From assembly GCA_016217905.1 (NCBI GenBank), contig JACRFL010000014.1:1-49978 (forward strand): 49,978 nucleotides of DNA. The letters are read 5' to 3'. The DNA comes from Candidatus Kaiserbacteria bacterium. GTDB lineage: Bacteria; Patescibacteriota; Minisyncoccia; Phycocordibacterales; Phycocordibacteraceae. Position 1 is the stretch's first letter; every line of letters begins with the position of its first letter. The notes under the pieces are model-generated. The model was not told the origin of the DNA and did not search any database. It saw nothing but the letters and a program-made list of their open reading frames with translations. The position numbers and the translations under genes are program-made. Positions 29,182 through 39,123 of the stretch are shown here, one piece after another.

Positions 29182-31362
29182 GTGCATTACGACGATACTA
29201 TTGAAAAGCATTTTACGCGGCTCCGGCCGGAGCAAAAAAAGGCATTGCATAAGCTCGGGATACGGACCATTCGCGATTTGTTGTATCACTTTCCCGCGCG
29301 CTATGAAAACGCGGGGCCGACGGGGACGATTGCAGGTGTGGCCGTAGGCGCGGAGGTGACACTCTATGGCACGGTGCGCAAGCCGGACATCAGAAAGACG
29401 TGGAAGACCCGTCGGCCGATCGCCGAGGCATGGCTTGAGGACGCGTCGGGGAAAATTAAGATGATGTGGTTCAGTCAACCCTATATCGCCAAATCGCTCC
29501 ACGACGGCATGGTGGTGAAGGTGAGTGGAAAAGTGGCAGGAACGGGGGCCAAAATATACTTGGCCAATCCGGAGATCGACAGGTCGCCCATCACACCGGA
29601 GGATGCGCACGATTCTCTCTTTCATCAAGGTCGAACCTTGCAACAAGGTTCGACCTTGGATACGGCACGGTATCCCGTGTATCCCGAGAGCCAGGGTGTC
29701 TCCTCACTCTGGCTCATGCATGCGATACGGAAAATCTTCGAGACTAAAGCGCATGAACACATCGAAGACCCTATTCCTGCTGACATCCTCGCGCGTTACA
29801 ACCTCCCCTCGCTCTCATCCGCGCTCGTTTTCATACACGCGCCGCATAAGTTATCTGATGCGACTGCGGCCCGCAAGCGATTCGCCTTCGAAGAGGTGTT
29901 CGCGCTCCAGATTGTGATGCAGCGGCGACGGCGCGCGCTTCTACAGGAAGAGGCGCTGCCGGTCGCGGTCGACCGGCGCGCGCTTGCCGACTTCGTCGCC
30001 TCCTTCCCCTTCCCCGCGACTGCGGCGCAGATGCGCGCAATCGACGCCATTGTCGCGGATTTTGAAAAAACGCACCCGATGCTTCGGCTGCTTGAGGGCG
30101 ATGTGGGTAGCGGCAAAACCGCGGTCGCTGCCGCGACCGCGTACATGGTGGCAACCTCCCTACCCAAGGGCCGCATAGCAGGCACACTACAAGTCGCCTA
30201 TCTCTGTCCCACCGAGATCCTCGCGAAGCAGCATTTTTCCACATTCGTTTCTTATTTTAGGGACCATCCCATCCCCATCGGCCTCATCACGGGCAGCGAG
30301 TGCCGCAAGTTCCCTTCCCGCGTGCGGTACGAAGAGTCCGCAAAAATTGCGAAGCCGGCGTTCAAAAAAATGGTCGCGAACGGCGAGATACCGATCGTCA
30401 TCGGCACGCACGCGCTCATCGAGAAGTCGCTCTCACTTCGATATTTCGCCTACGCCATCATCGACGAGCAGCACCGCTTCGGCACCGTCCATCGGCAAAA
30501 GCTGGCGACAAAAGGCACCATCGCGCCTCACTTACTTTCAATGACGGCAACGCCCATCCCCCGCACGCTCGCGCTCACGCTCTACGGCGATCTCGATCTC
30601 ACCCTTCTCGATGAAATGCCGTTGGGCAGAAAAACAATCATCACTCAGGTGCTTGCTCCGAAAGAGCGTGAAGAGGCGTACACGCGCGTCCGAAAGGAGC
30701 TCGCGCTCGGTCATCAGGCGTATGTCATCTGTCCGCGCATCGACGAGCCCGACCCCGCCAAGGAGCTTGCGCTTCAGGCGAAGTCGGTCAAAGCAGAGGC
30801 GGCGCGCCTCAAGAAGGAAGTGTTTCCCCACGCAACAATCGATATTCTGCACAGCAAGATGCGGCCGGCAGAAAAAGAAGCGACGATGAAAAAATTCGAG
30901 ATGGGAGAAGTCGACATTCTCGTTGCCACCTCGGTGGTGGAGGTGGGCGTCAACGTCCCGAACGCGACCGTCATCCTGATCGAAGGCGCTGAGCGCTTCG
31001 GGCTCGCGCAGCTCCACCAGTTGCGCGGCCGTGTCTTGCGCAGCACGTACCAGTCCTACTGCTTCGCACTCCCTGAATCGTTCGGCTCTTCGACGCGCGA
31101 GCGCATGAAGGCGTTTGTTACCGCGAAAAACGGCTTCGAGCTCGCGGAATACGACCTCGCGCTTCGCGGCGCGGGCGAACTCGCGGGCGGGAAGCAGTGG
31201 GGCGTCTCCGACATCGCGATGGAGGCGCTGAAGAACATTAAACTCGTGGAGGCGGCACGCGCCGAAGCAGCGCGCCTCGTCGCGAGCGATCCGGAATTAC
31301 GAAATTATCCGGAACTCAAAGCCCGCGCCCGCACCATCGACCGGCAGATGCATTTGGAATAA
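29182..31362 (+). CDS. recG: ATP-dependent DNA helicase RecG (GTG start)
   Basis: LLEGDVGSGKTAVAAA, IIDEQHRFG, SMTATPIPRTLALTLYGDL, VATSVVEVGVNVPNAT, QLHQLRGRVLR. Confidence 0.97.
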   Translation: MHYDDTIEKHFTRLRPEQKKALHKLGIRTIRDLLYHFPARYENAGPTGTIAGVAVGAEVTLYGTVRKPDIRKTWKTRRPIAEAWLEDASGKIKMMWFSQPYIAKSLHDGMVVKVSGKVAGTGAKIYLANPEIDRSPITPEDAHDSLFHQGRTLQQGSTLDTARYPVYPESQGVSSLWLMHAIRKIFETKAHEHIEDPIPADILARYNLPSLSSALVFIHAPHKLSDATAARKRFAFEEVFALQIVMQRRRRALLQEEALPVAVDRRALADFVASFPFPATAAQMRAIDAIVADFEKTHPMLRLLEGDVGSGKTAVAAATAYMVATSLPKGRIAGTLQVAYLCPTEILAKQHFSTFVSYFRDHPIPIGLITGSECRKFPSRVRYEESAKIAKPAFKKMVANGEIPIVIGTHALIEKSLSLRYFAYAIIDEQHRFGTVHRQKLATKGTIAPHLLSMTATPIPRTLALTLYGDLDLTLLDEMPLGRKTIITQVLAPKEREEAYTRVRKELALGHQAYVICPRIDEPDPAKELALQAKSVKAEAARLKKEVFPHATIDILHSKMRPAEKEATMKKFEMGEVDILVATSVVEVGVNVPNATVILIEGAERFGLAQLHQLRGRVLRSTYQSYCFALPESFGSSTRERMKAFVTAKNGFELAEYDLALRGAGELAGGKQWGVSDIAMEALKNIKLVEAARAEAARLVASDPELRNYPELKARARTIDRQMHLE
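29626..29658. repeat. 33-bp palindromic element in frame inside recG
   Basis: CAAGGTCGAACCTTG-CAA-CAAGGTTCGACCTTG; exactly 11 codons (QGRTLQQGSTL). Confidence 0.9.
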
Positions 31363-31366
31363 ATTG

Positions 31367-31440
31367 TGCGCGCGCCAGGACTCGAACCTGGACATCGGGC
31401 GTGTATAAGACGCCTGCTTTACCAATTAAGCTACGCGCGC
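31367..31440 (-). tRNA. tRNA-Ile (TAT anticodon), CCA not encoded
   Basis: Reverse complement gcgcgcgtagcttaattggtaaagcaGGCGT-CTTATAC-ACGCCcgatgtccaggttcgagtcctggcgcgcgca; anticodon UAU. Confidence 0.88.
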
Positions 31441-31454
31441 GTTCCCCTATAGAA

Positions 31455-32129
31455 TCATACACCGTCTGTCACGGCAAACTCGCTACGAATATAATCGAGA
31501 GACATGCGGACATATTCAGAAATATCTCGGTTCTCATAGATAAGATTGCAGGTACCATGACCGAATTTCTGCGGATAGGAAAGTCCGCTTCTCTTAGAAG
31601 TTTTTATATACGGCTTTCTGAATGATGTCAGCGGTAAGTCGAGGGCTTTTGACCAATAACTCAATTCCCTGCGTACATTCATATCTGTATAGAGATGTAC
31701 ATATACTCTTAAACGGTTCCTTGGGACACCGAGCAATTCGAGCCATTGGATAAAGAAGCGAATCATAGCTGGATCGGTGTTTGAAAGTGAGGTACTTGCC
31801 GGCATCGTTTTTGCTCCTTCTCCCCAGTACAAGAAAAGGCTGGCGATGAGAAGCTCTCTCTTACTCAGAGTCCTTATATCCTTTGCGGCGCGCTTCCGAA
31901 CCTCTGCCCACCGACTCTCGCGTTTACGACGCATGGTATTGCTAAAACGTTCTATACGAACTGCATTCCAGTCACGCAATTCTCGCAGCCGCTTCTCCGG
32001 TAGAGGCATGTCATGCAACCAAAGACTCAAAGAACTTTTGCTCACTTTGAGCTTTTCTTTTATCTGGCTATAGCTCGCGCCTTTTTTGCGCATCTCAATT
32101 GCTTCTGATTTCTTTTTACGGAGTGCCAT
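31455..32129 (-). CDS. HTH-domain protein, possibly LAGLIDADG-like endonuclease-related
   Basis: N-terminal HTH (MRKKGASYSQIKEKLKVSKSSLSLWL), ELLIASLFLYWGEGAK...LSNTDPAMIRFFIQWLELLGVPRNRLRVYVHLY...FGHGTCNLIYENRDISEYVRMSLDYI. Confidence 0.6.
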   Translation of the reverse strand: MALRKKKSEAIEMRKKGASYSQIKEKLKVSKSSLSLWLHDMPLPEKRLRELRDWNAVRIERFSNTMRRKRESRWAEVRKRAAKDIRTLSKRELLIASLFLYWGEGAKTMPASTSLSNTDPAMIRFFIQWLELLGVPRNRLRVYVHLYTDMNVRRELSYWSKALDLPLTSFRKPYIKTSKRSGLSYPQKFGHGTCNLIYENRDISEYVRMSLDYIRSEFAVTDGV

Positions 32130-32306
32130 ATGTGAACCTTTATATACAAAGTATAAAACCCATACTCTATAAATTGAACTTCAGCGGGTGGACAAAGGTA
32201 TTGACTCTCGCAAGACACGGCGCTACTGTACAATCTGTTTTTGTTGTACCTTGCTGTAAAAAGTTGTAAGTTGTCTTCTTTCAAAAACAAACCAAAGAGG
32301 GTCAAA

Positions 32307-32747
32307 ATGGGAAGGACAGAAAGGTCGAGAGAGTCGGGAAGGGCATGGAAAGGAACGACACGACACGACACCATCACGGTGTGCGGTGAATTCCTCCACA
32401 TTGAGGACATCGGCGGCGGAAGGACAATGGCGCGTCTACTCGACGGTGCCATCGCGGTGATGTGCGGTAATGCGCACGTCATCGACGACGCGAACGTGCC
32501 GATCGAGCCGGAAACGATTGTTATCTGCCCAAAAGAAGTACTGAATGGTTCGGTAGAAAAATTCCGATTCAGGGTTGGGGTGCCGATCGAAGCGATTGAT
32601 CCCGGCGAAGGGCACTCGTCCTACGTTCTTCCCTGGAGTACTCTGGTCGCCCCGACGATTGCGAAGAGCCGGTGTCGGAGCGTTGGTCCATGCAACGACG
32701 CCAACATCCGTTGCGGCAACTGCTGCAACAATCCTAAGAAACGGTAA
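32307..32747 (+). CDS. hypothetical protein with cysteine-rich C-terminus
   Basis: 146 aa ending AKSRCRSVGPCNDANIRCGNCCNNPKKR; AGAGGG upstream; terminator downstream. Confidence 0.6.
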   Translation: MGRTERSRESGRAWKGTTRHDTITVCGEFLHIEDIGGGRTMARLLDGAIAVMCGNAHVIDDANVPIEPETIVICPKEVLNGSVEKFRFRVGVPIEAIDPGEGHSSYVLPWSTLVAPTIAKSRCRSVGPCNDANIRCGNCCNNPKKR

Positions 32748-32771
32748 AACAGAGGGGGAAAGGCCTCGAAG

Positions 32772-32800
32772 CCCCGGACACGTTGCCGGGGTTTTACATT
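32772..32800 (+). terminator. rho-independent terminator
   Basis: CCCCGG-acacgttg-CCGGGG followed by TTTTACATTTT. Confidence 0.8.
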
Positions 32801-32808
32801 TTCAATGG

Positions 32809-34746
32809 CTACAGCTGCACCGGAGTGAGTGTGATGCCCTCCTCCTCTTTCGACTTCGGCGTGATGCCGTTCGCAATCAAAATCTTTTCGAACTCGCTTC
32901 GCTCAATGGTCTCTTTCTCGGTAAGCTCTTTCGCGATCGCGTCGAGCGCTTCGCGATGCTCCCTGATGACTTTCGCGGCGCGCTTCTTCGCTTCTTCGAT
33001 GATACGAGAGACCTCGGCGTCGATCTGCGCGGCCACCTGCTCCGAATACGGCTCGCTCCCGAGCTGCCGGTCGCCGAACGCGATGGGTCCCAGTTTCTCG
33101 CTCATCCCGTAGCGTATGACCATGTCGCGCGCGAGCGCGGTGATGACCATGAGATCGTTGCTCGGCCCCGTCGTCACATCGTCAAAAAGCATTTCTTCCG
33201 CGACGTAGCCGCCAAGCGTCGCGGCGATATCGTCGAGGAATTGCTTCTTCGATTGCATCTTGCGGTCGTCAAACGGAAGCTTCAGCGTATAGCCCGCCGC
33301 TCTCCCGCGGCTGATGATGGAGATTTTGTGCACCGGGTCGGCGTGTTCGAGTACCGAGGAGACGAGCGCGTGGCCGGCTTCGTGATACGCGGTCAATTCT
33401 TTTTCCTTCTTGCTGAGCAGGTGCGACTTGCGCTCCGGGCCGAGCATCACCTTTTCTATCGAGCGGATGAGGTCGTACTGTGTCACCTCCGTCCGATTCT
33501 CGCGCGCGGCGAGGATAGCGCCTTCGTTCATGAGCGAGTAGAGCTCGGCACCTGAGAAGCCGGGGGTGCGCTCGGCGATAATCTCCAGAGCGACGTCCGG
33601 TCCGAGCGGCTTCTTGCGCGCATGTATCTTGAGAATTTCCTCCCGGTCGCGGCGGTCGGGGAGGTCGATGGTCACGCGTCGGTCGAAGCGCCCGGGGCGT
33701 AGCAGGGCGGGGTCAAGCACGTCGGGCCTGTTCGTCGCCGCCATCACCACGACCTTCTCGGTCGGTTCGAAACCGTCCATCTCGACCAAGATCTGATTAA
33801 GCGTCTGTTCGCGCTCGTCATTGCCGCCGCCCATGCCGGTACCGCGCACGCGCCCGACCGCGTCGATCTCGTCGACAAAGATGATCGCGGGCGCGGCCTT
33901 CTTCGCCGTCTGGAAGAGGTCGCGCACACGAGAGGCGCCGATGCCGACGAACATCTCGACGAACTCGCTCCCCGAGATGGTGAAGAACGGCACGCCCGCC
34001 TCGCCGGCCACCGCGCGCGCAAGCAGCGTCTTGCCGGTACCGGGTGCGCCCATGAGAATAATGCCTTTCGGAATGCGCGCGCCGATATCGAGGAATTTTT
34101 TCGGGCTCTTGAGAAAGTCGACGATCTCGAGGAGCTCCTCCTTCGCTTCGCGGGCGCCGGCGACATCCGCGAAGGTGACTCTTTGCGAGAGGTCGGCGGG
34201 GTCCACCACGCGCGCCTTCGACTGACCGAAGCTGAAGGCCTGCATCCCCGCCCCCTTCACCTGCCGCGACAGGAACCAGAAAAAGAACCCGATAAAGAGA
34301 AGTGGGAGCAGGACTGGCGCGAGCGTGAGGAACCAGAACTGGAGTCCGGATTGTCCCTGTATCGTGATCGAGACCTTTGAGAGCTCTGCGGGTGTTACGC
34401 CGTACGTCGCTAGCGTTTCTGGGAGCCCTGAGGATGGGTCCTTGCGCGAGGTCTTGTTGGATTTGTCGACGTATACAAGATTGAGCGAGTCGCCGTTGAC
34501 CGTAATCGCGCTTACCTTCCCCGCAGCGACATCTGCCGCGACAACCGAGAGCGGAACGCTTTCCGTCGGCCGAGTAAGATCGACGATAAGGGAATACGCG
34601 CTCATGAGAAAGAGGAATATGAGAACGGTGGTGATGAGATTGCCGAAAAAAGACGGGCCGCCAAAGGCGGTTTTCCAGCCGCCGCGACCCGGAAGCGGGA
34701 CGAGCGACTTCTTCTTTTTCGGCTTCTTCGGCGGTACCGTAGGCAT
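32809..34746 (-). CDS. ftsH: ATP-dependent zinc metalloprotease FtsH
   Basis: [46 protein letters not shown] (HExxH). Confidence 0.98.
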   Translation of the reverse strand: MPTVPPKKPKKKKSLVPLPGRGGWKTAFGGPSFFGNLITTVLIFLFLMSAYSLIVDLTRPTESVPLSVVAADVAAGKVSAITVNGDSLNLVYVDKSNKTSRKDPSSGLPETLATYGVTPAELSKVSITIQGQSGLQFWFLTLAPVLLPLLFIGFFFWFLSRQVKGAGMQAFSFGQSKARVVDPADLSQRVTFADVAGAREAKEELLEIVDFLKSPKKFLDIGARIPKGIILMGAPGTGKTLLARAVAGEAGVPFFTISGSEFVEMFVGIGASRVRDLFQTAKKAAPAIIFVDEIDAVGRVRGTGMGGGNDEREQTLNQILVEMDGFEPTEKVVVMAATNRPDVLDPALLRPGRFDRRVTIDLPDRRDREEILKIHARKKPLGPDVALEIIAERTPGFSGAELYSLMNEGAILAARENRTEVTQYDLIRSIEKVMLGPERKSHLLSKKEKELTAYHEAGHALVSSVLEHADPVHKISIISRGRAAGYTLKLPFDDRKMQSKKQFLDDIAATLGGYVAEEMLFDDVTTGPSNDLMVITALARDMVIRYGMSEKLGPIAFGDRQLGSEPYSEQVAAQIDAEVSRIIEEAKKRAAKVIREHREALDAIAKELTEKETIERSEFEKILIANGITPKSKEEEGITLTPVQL

Positions 34747-34754
34747 AATAGGGT

Positions 34755-34762
34755 ACTATACT
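34755..34762. promoter_or_regulatory. overlapping divergent -10 boxes of ftsH and smpB
   Basis: ACTATACT: TATACT for smpB (34757-34762) and TATAGT on minus for ftsH (34760-34755). Confidence 0.55.
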
Positions 34763-34769
34763 CTTTCGT

Positions 34770-35213
34770 ATGGCCCTCGTCGAATATAAAAAGGCATTTT
34801 TAAAATACGCGCCGCTTGAGCGCTTCACGGCGGGACTCGAACTCATGGGCACCGAGGTGAAAGCGCTCCGAAACAAGCTCGGTTCGCTCGACGGCGCGCG
34901 AGTGGTAGTGCGCGGCGGCGAGGCGTTTATCGTCGGTATGACTATCCCGCCCTACCAAGCCGCGAATACGCCGAAGAGCTACGACCCGGAGCGTCCGCGC
35001 CGCCTCTTGCTCACCAAGAAAGAGATAGTCGCGCTCGCCGCAGCCGAATCGAAAAAGGGCTTGACAATTGTACCTCTTGAGGTGTATACTGGCAAGAGGT
35101 TCGTAAAGGCGCGCATCGCGATAGTCCGCGGCAAAGGCAAGGCCGACCGCCGCGAGGACTTGAAGAAGCGCGATGCCTCGCGCGAAACTGCGAGAGTTTT
35201 GAAAAACCGCTGA
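34770..35213 (+). CDS. smpB: SsrA-binding protein SmpB
   Basis: ERFTAGLELMGTEVKALRNKLGSLDGARVVVRGGEAFIVGMTIPPYQ...RLLLTKKEI...GLTIVPLEVYTGKRFVKARIAIVRGKGKADRRE. Confidence 0.96.
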   Translation: MALVEYKKAFLKYAPLERFTAGLELMGTEVKALRNKLGSLDGARVVVRGGEAFIVGMTIPPYQAANTPKSYDPERPRRLLLTKKEIVALAAAESKKGLTIVPLEVYTGKRFVKARIAIVRGKGKADRREDLKKRDASRETARVLKNR

Positions 35214-35255
35214 TCAGTCGCCTAAAGGATATTTTTAGGATAAAGTATTTTTTAG

Positions 35256-35659
35256 GGGGGTGACCGGCTTTGACGGTCTGTCCTTTGAAAGACGTGCGAC
35301 GCAGTGCACGCTCGTATGACACTTACAATCCAACGAGCAACCAAACTTGCCAAGAACACTCTTGCAAGCGTAAAGTCTCCGTACTTCGGTATGCGTGATT
35401 TTGCGTTCGCACACGTTTCCGCTTCGGCGTAACGTGCGCGACGTTCATCCTCCCCTCGTTTCTGCAGGAGGAGGGATGGGCGGAATAATCTGCAGAATCG
35501 GTGCGCGGAATCCCGGCCGCCGCGCTTAAATAAGGGATCGGGCGGGAATGGTTTCGTCTGCGTTCCTTGCATCCTGCCTTAGACACTAACGCTGACTATG
35601 CGTCGTAGAAGCGCTTTCAGAGCCAGATTCGGACCGGGGTCCAATTCCCCGCACCTCCA
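35256..35659 (+). ncRNA. ssrA: transfer-messenger RNA (tmRNA)
   Basis: 5' GGGGGTGACCGGCTTTGACGG and 3' GGACCGGGGTCCAATTCCCCGCACCTCCA; adjacent to smpB. Confidence 0.95.
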
Positions 35660-35665
35660 CAACTA

Positions 35666-35700
35666 AGCAAAACGCCACCTCAAAAGGGTGGCGTTTTGCT
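35666..35700. terminator. bidirectional terminator after ssrA
   Basis: AGCAAAACGCCACC / GGTGGCGTTTTGCT. Confidence 0.88.
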
Positions 35701-35708
35701 AAAAATTA

Positions 35709-35723
35709 CAAGGTTCAACCTTG
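35709..35723. repeat. CAAGGTTCAACCTTG palindrome followed by TTTTATTT
   Basis: Same CAAGGTT/AACCTTG core as at 5666-5724 and 29626-29658. Confidence 0.8.
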
Positions 35724-35773
35724 TTTTATTTGGCGGCGCAGGCACAGTGTGATACGGAGAGTGCGGAAATGTT

Positions 35774-37558
35774 CTAGCGGCGCGCCTTCGCGCGGTCGTT
35801 TTCGGTCAGATATTGCTTGCGCAAGCGTACCGACTTCGGCGTGATTTCCAGATATTCATCATCGGCCATGATTTCCATTCCGCGTTCGATGGTGAGATCG
35901 AATATCGGCACCAAGGTGAGCGCCTCGTCCATGCCCGAGGAGCGGACGTTTGACTGGGCCTTGCCCTTCGTCGGGTTCGCCATCATCTCTTCGCCCTTTG
36001 ACGTATTCCCTATCACCATGCCCTCATACACCTCGGTCGCCGGCTTGATGTAGAGCTGGCCGCGATCCTGGAGGTACCAGAGCGAGTAGCCGAGCGCCTT
36101 ACCGGTCGCAATCGAGATCATCGAGCCGACCTGGCGCTTCTTAATCTCGCCCGCGTACGGCTTGAAGCCGACAAAGTGCGACGAGAGGATACCCTCTCCC
36201 TTGGTATCGATGATGAACATGTTTCTATATCCGAGGAGTCCGCGCGTCGGGCCCTGGAGCGTGAGGCGGACGATATTTCCGTGCTGCGTGAGGTTCTGCA
36301 ACACGAAAGCGCGGAGTCCAAGCTTCTCAATGATTGCACCCTGAAACTCCGAAGGGGTGTCGATAACAACTTCCTCAAAGGGTTCGAGCTTCATACCGCC
36401 TTCTTCGCGAGTGATGACGTGCGGCTGCGAAACCTGGAGTTCGTACCCTTCGCGGCGCATGTTCTCGAGAAGAACGGCGACATGGAGCTCGCCGCGACCG
36501 GAGACGTGAAATATTTCTGTTTTATCGAAATCGATTTTGAGACCGACATTAACCTCGAGCTCTTTTAAGAGTCGATCGCGGATCTGGCGGCTCGTCACAT
36601 ACTTCCCTTCTTTGCCGGCAAAGGGTGAATTATTGACGAGGAAGTTGAGTGCAATGGTCGGTTCATCGACTGCAATGGCCGGCAACGGCGCGGCCGATTC
36701 ATCGGTGGTGACCGTCTCGCCGATATAGATGTCGGGGAGGCCCGCAACAAGCGCGATGTCGCCCGCGCTCGCTTCGTCTGTCTCGACGCGCTCGAGACCT
36801 TTGAAGGTGAAGACCTTCGTCGTGCGGGCCGCGCGCGTCGTGCCGTCTGGCCTCTTGATGAACACCTGCTGATTCGGGTTGACCGTCCCTTGATAGATGC
36901 GCCCGACGGCAAGCCGCCCCATGAAATTGTCGTACGCGAGATTGAAGGGCTGGAGCATGAGCGGGGCACCTGCGGACGCCCCCGCGTTGGCTGCCGGCAC
37001 CTTCTCGAGAATCATATCGAGGAGCGGCGTGAGATCTTTGCGTTCATCCGCCAAGTTTTTAATCGCGATTCCCTCGCGCCCAATCGAATAGATCACCGGG
37101 AAGTCGGATTGCTCGTCCGAGGCACCAAGCTCGAGAAAGAGCTCGAGCACCTGGTCGTGGGCGCGGGCGGGGTCGGCCGCTGGCTTGTCGATCTTATTCA
37201 ATACAACGATGGGCTTGAGACCGAGCTCAAGCGACTTTTTCAATACGAAACGAGTCTGTGGCATGGGCCCTTCCTGCGCGTCGACCACAAGCAATACCGA
37301 GTCAATGGAGCGCAGTACGCGCTCGACCTCAGAGCCGAAGTCAGCGTGGCCAGGCGTATCCACGATATTGATCTTGGTACCCTTGTACTCGACCGCCGCG
37401 TTCTTGGCGTAAATGGTAATGCCGCGCTCGAGCTCGATCGCGTTAGAGTCCATCGTCGTGCCCTCCGCCGCCGCGCCCGTCTGCTTGAGGATAGCGTCGG
37501 TGAGCGCGGTCTTCCCGTGGTCGACGTGCGCGATGATGGCGATGTTCCTGATTTCCAT
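35774..37558 (-). CDS. typA: translational GTPase TypA/BipA
   Basis: [69 protein letters not shown]. Confidence 0.97.
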   Translation of the reverse strand: MEIRNIAIIAHVDHGKTALTDAILKQTGAAAEGTTMDSNAIELERGITIYAKNAAVEYKGTKINIVDTPGHADFGSEVERVLRSIDSVLLVVDAQEGPMPQTRFVLKKSLELGLKPIVVLNKIDKPAADPARAHDQVLELFLELGASDEQSDFPVIYSIGREGIAIKNLADERKDLTPLLDMILEKVPAANAGASAGAPLMLQPFNLAYDNFMGRLAVGRIYQGTVNPNQQVFIKRPDGTTRAARTTKVFTFKGLERVETDEASAGDIALVAGLPDIYIGETVTTDESAAPLPAIAVDEPTIALNFLVNNSPFAGKEGKYVTSRQIRDRLLKELEVNVGLKIDFDKTEIFHVSGRGELHVAVLLENMRREGYELQVSQPHVITREEGGMKLEPFEEVVIDTPSEFQGAIIEKLGLRAFVLQNLTQHGNIVRLTLQGPTRGLLGYRNMFIIDTKGEGILSSHFVGFKPYAGEIKKRQVGSMISIATGKALGYSLWYLQDRGQLYIKPATEVYEGMVIGNTSKGEEMMANPTKGKAQSNVRSSGMDEALTLVPIFDLTIERGMEIMADDEYLEITPKSVRLRKQYLTENDRAKARR

Positions 37559-37629
37559 AAAATAAAAATGGCCGTCGGGCCGGTCGCTTTAATATACAAC
37601 AATAACGAACCTGATGCAATGATCCTCGG

Positions 37630-39009
37630 TCAGAACCAGAACGAGGCGATCGCGGCAACGCCTGAAACTATCATTGCGCCGATAGTTATCCACCCCATAA
37701 AGGAAACAAGCGGACGATTCGCGTGCCTGCCCATCAAGCGTTTGCTGCCCGAAAGACGCACCACGAAGAAGAGGATAAAGGGCGCGATGACGCCATTTGC
37801 GACGGCGGCATAAATGAGCCCTCTGATCGGGTCGAGATGCGCGAAGTTGAGCGCGATGCCGAGCGCCATCGAGACGATGATGACGCCATAGAAGGCGTAT
37901 GCCTGCTTCAGCTTCTGGTGCAAGCCGTGTTTCCACCCGAGACTCTCCGCTATCGCGTACGCGCTTGCGCCCGCGAGGACCGGTACGGCGAGGAGCCCCG
38001 TCCCGATGATGCCGAGCGCGAAGAGCAAGTATGCGAACTCGCCAAACGGCTTGAGCGCGAGCGCCGCATCGGCTGCAGTCGCGATATCGGTCACGCCAGA
38101 CGCGTAGAGCGTTCCCGCGACCGCAGCGAAGATGAAAAAAGTAATGAGATTGGAGAAAAACATTCCGCTCCACACGTCGGTGCGCATGCGACGCAGAGAA
38201 TGTCCATTCATTTGCTCGCGGCGTTCCTCGATGGTCGTCTCTCCCTTCAGTATACGCTCCTCGACCTCCTGCGACGTCTGCCAGAAGAAAAGATACGGTG
38301 AAATGGTTGTCCCGAGCACGGCGCAGACGAGAAGGATTTGATCCTTTGAGAACGTGATCGACGGGACAAGAGTATGGCGGACGACCTCGCCCCAATCGAG
38401 ACCGACGGAAAGCGCAACCGCAACGTACGAGAAGAGCGCGAGCGCCAGATACTTCAGATATTTTGCGTACCGCGCATAGGTGGTGAATATCTGAAGGCCG
38501 AGACTCACGAGAGCGAAGAGGATAACGAGCAGTTCGAATCCGAAATTCGGCAGGAGAAGCCGCGTCCCCGCCGCCATCGCGCCGAGATCGGCCGCGATGT
38601 TAAATGCGTTGGCGGAAAAGAGGAGTATCGTCACCGCGTAGAGCGCTCCTTTCGGGTAGTAGCGACGGATATTCGCCGCGAGCCCCTGACCGCTCACGAT
38701 CCCGATGCGCGCGCACATTTCCTGCACCGTCGCCATGAAGGGATACGTGAAGAGCGAGAGCCATATCATCTGGAGCCCATACTTCGCGCCCGCCTGCGAG
38801 TAGGTGGCGATACCCGAGGGGTCATCGTCGGCGGCGCCGGTGGTAAGCCCGGGACCAAGAGTGTCCCAATACTCTTCCGCGCGCTTGAATGGCCGCTTGC
38901 CGGTAAGTATCTTTTCTTCTTTCTCGACAAATTCGACTGTTTCCTCTAACACTTTCCCCGGCACTTCAAAAATTTCTTCGGCTTCTTTTTCAAGCTTTTT
39001 TCTCTCCAT
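37630..39009 (-). CDS. Nramp-family divalent metal transporter
   Basis: LGPGLTTGAADDDPSGIATYSQAGAKYG plus 11-12 TM; MCARIGIVSGQGLAANIR. Confidence 0.9.
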   Translation of the reverse strand: MERKKLEKEAEEIFEVPGKVLEETVEFVEKEEKILTGKRPFKRAEEYWDTLGPGLTTGAADDDPSGIATYSQAGAKYGLQMIWLSLFTYPFMATVQEMCARIGIVSGQGLAANIRRYYPKGALYAVTILLFSANAFNIAADLGAMAAGTRLLLPNFGFELLVILFALVSLGLQIFTTYARYAKYLKYLALALFSYVAVALSVGLDWGEVVRHTLVPSITFSKDQILLVCAVLGTTISPYLFFWQTSQEVEERILKGETTIEERREQMNGHSLRRMRTDVWSGMFFSNLITFFIFAAVAGTLYASGVTDIATAADAALALKPFGEFAYLLFALGIIGTGLLAVPVLAGASAYAIAESLGWKHGLHQKLKQAYAFYGVIIVSMALGIALNFAHLDPIRGLIYAAVANGVIAPFILFFVVRLSGSKRLMGRHANRPLVSFMGWITIGAMIVSGVAAIASFWF

Positions 39010-39049
39010 ATGTACGTGCCACCATTCTACACTATTGTTCCTTGAATTT

Positions 39050-39083
39050 GCGGAAGACTGTCTTCCGCAAGTTGTCTTCCGCA
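39050..39083. repeat. GCGGAAGACTGTCTTCCGC palindrome plus extra half copy
   Basis: GCGGAAGACTGTCTTCCGC (39050-39068) then GTTGTCTTCCGCA; identical to 24795-24813. Confidence 0.85.
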
Positions 39084-39123
39084 GTTTCGAATTACTTTTA
39101 TAACTTCCATTTCATTAAGATTA

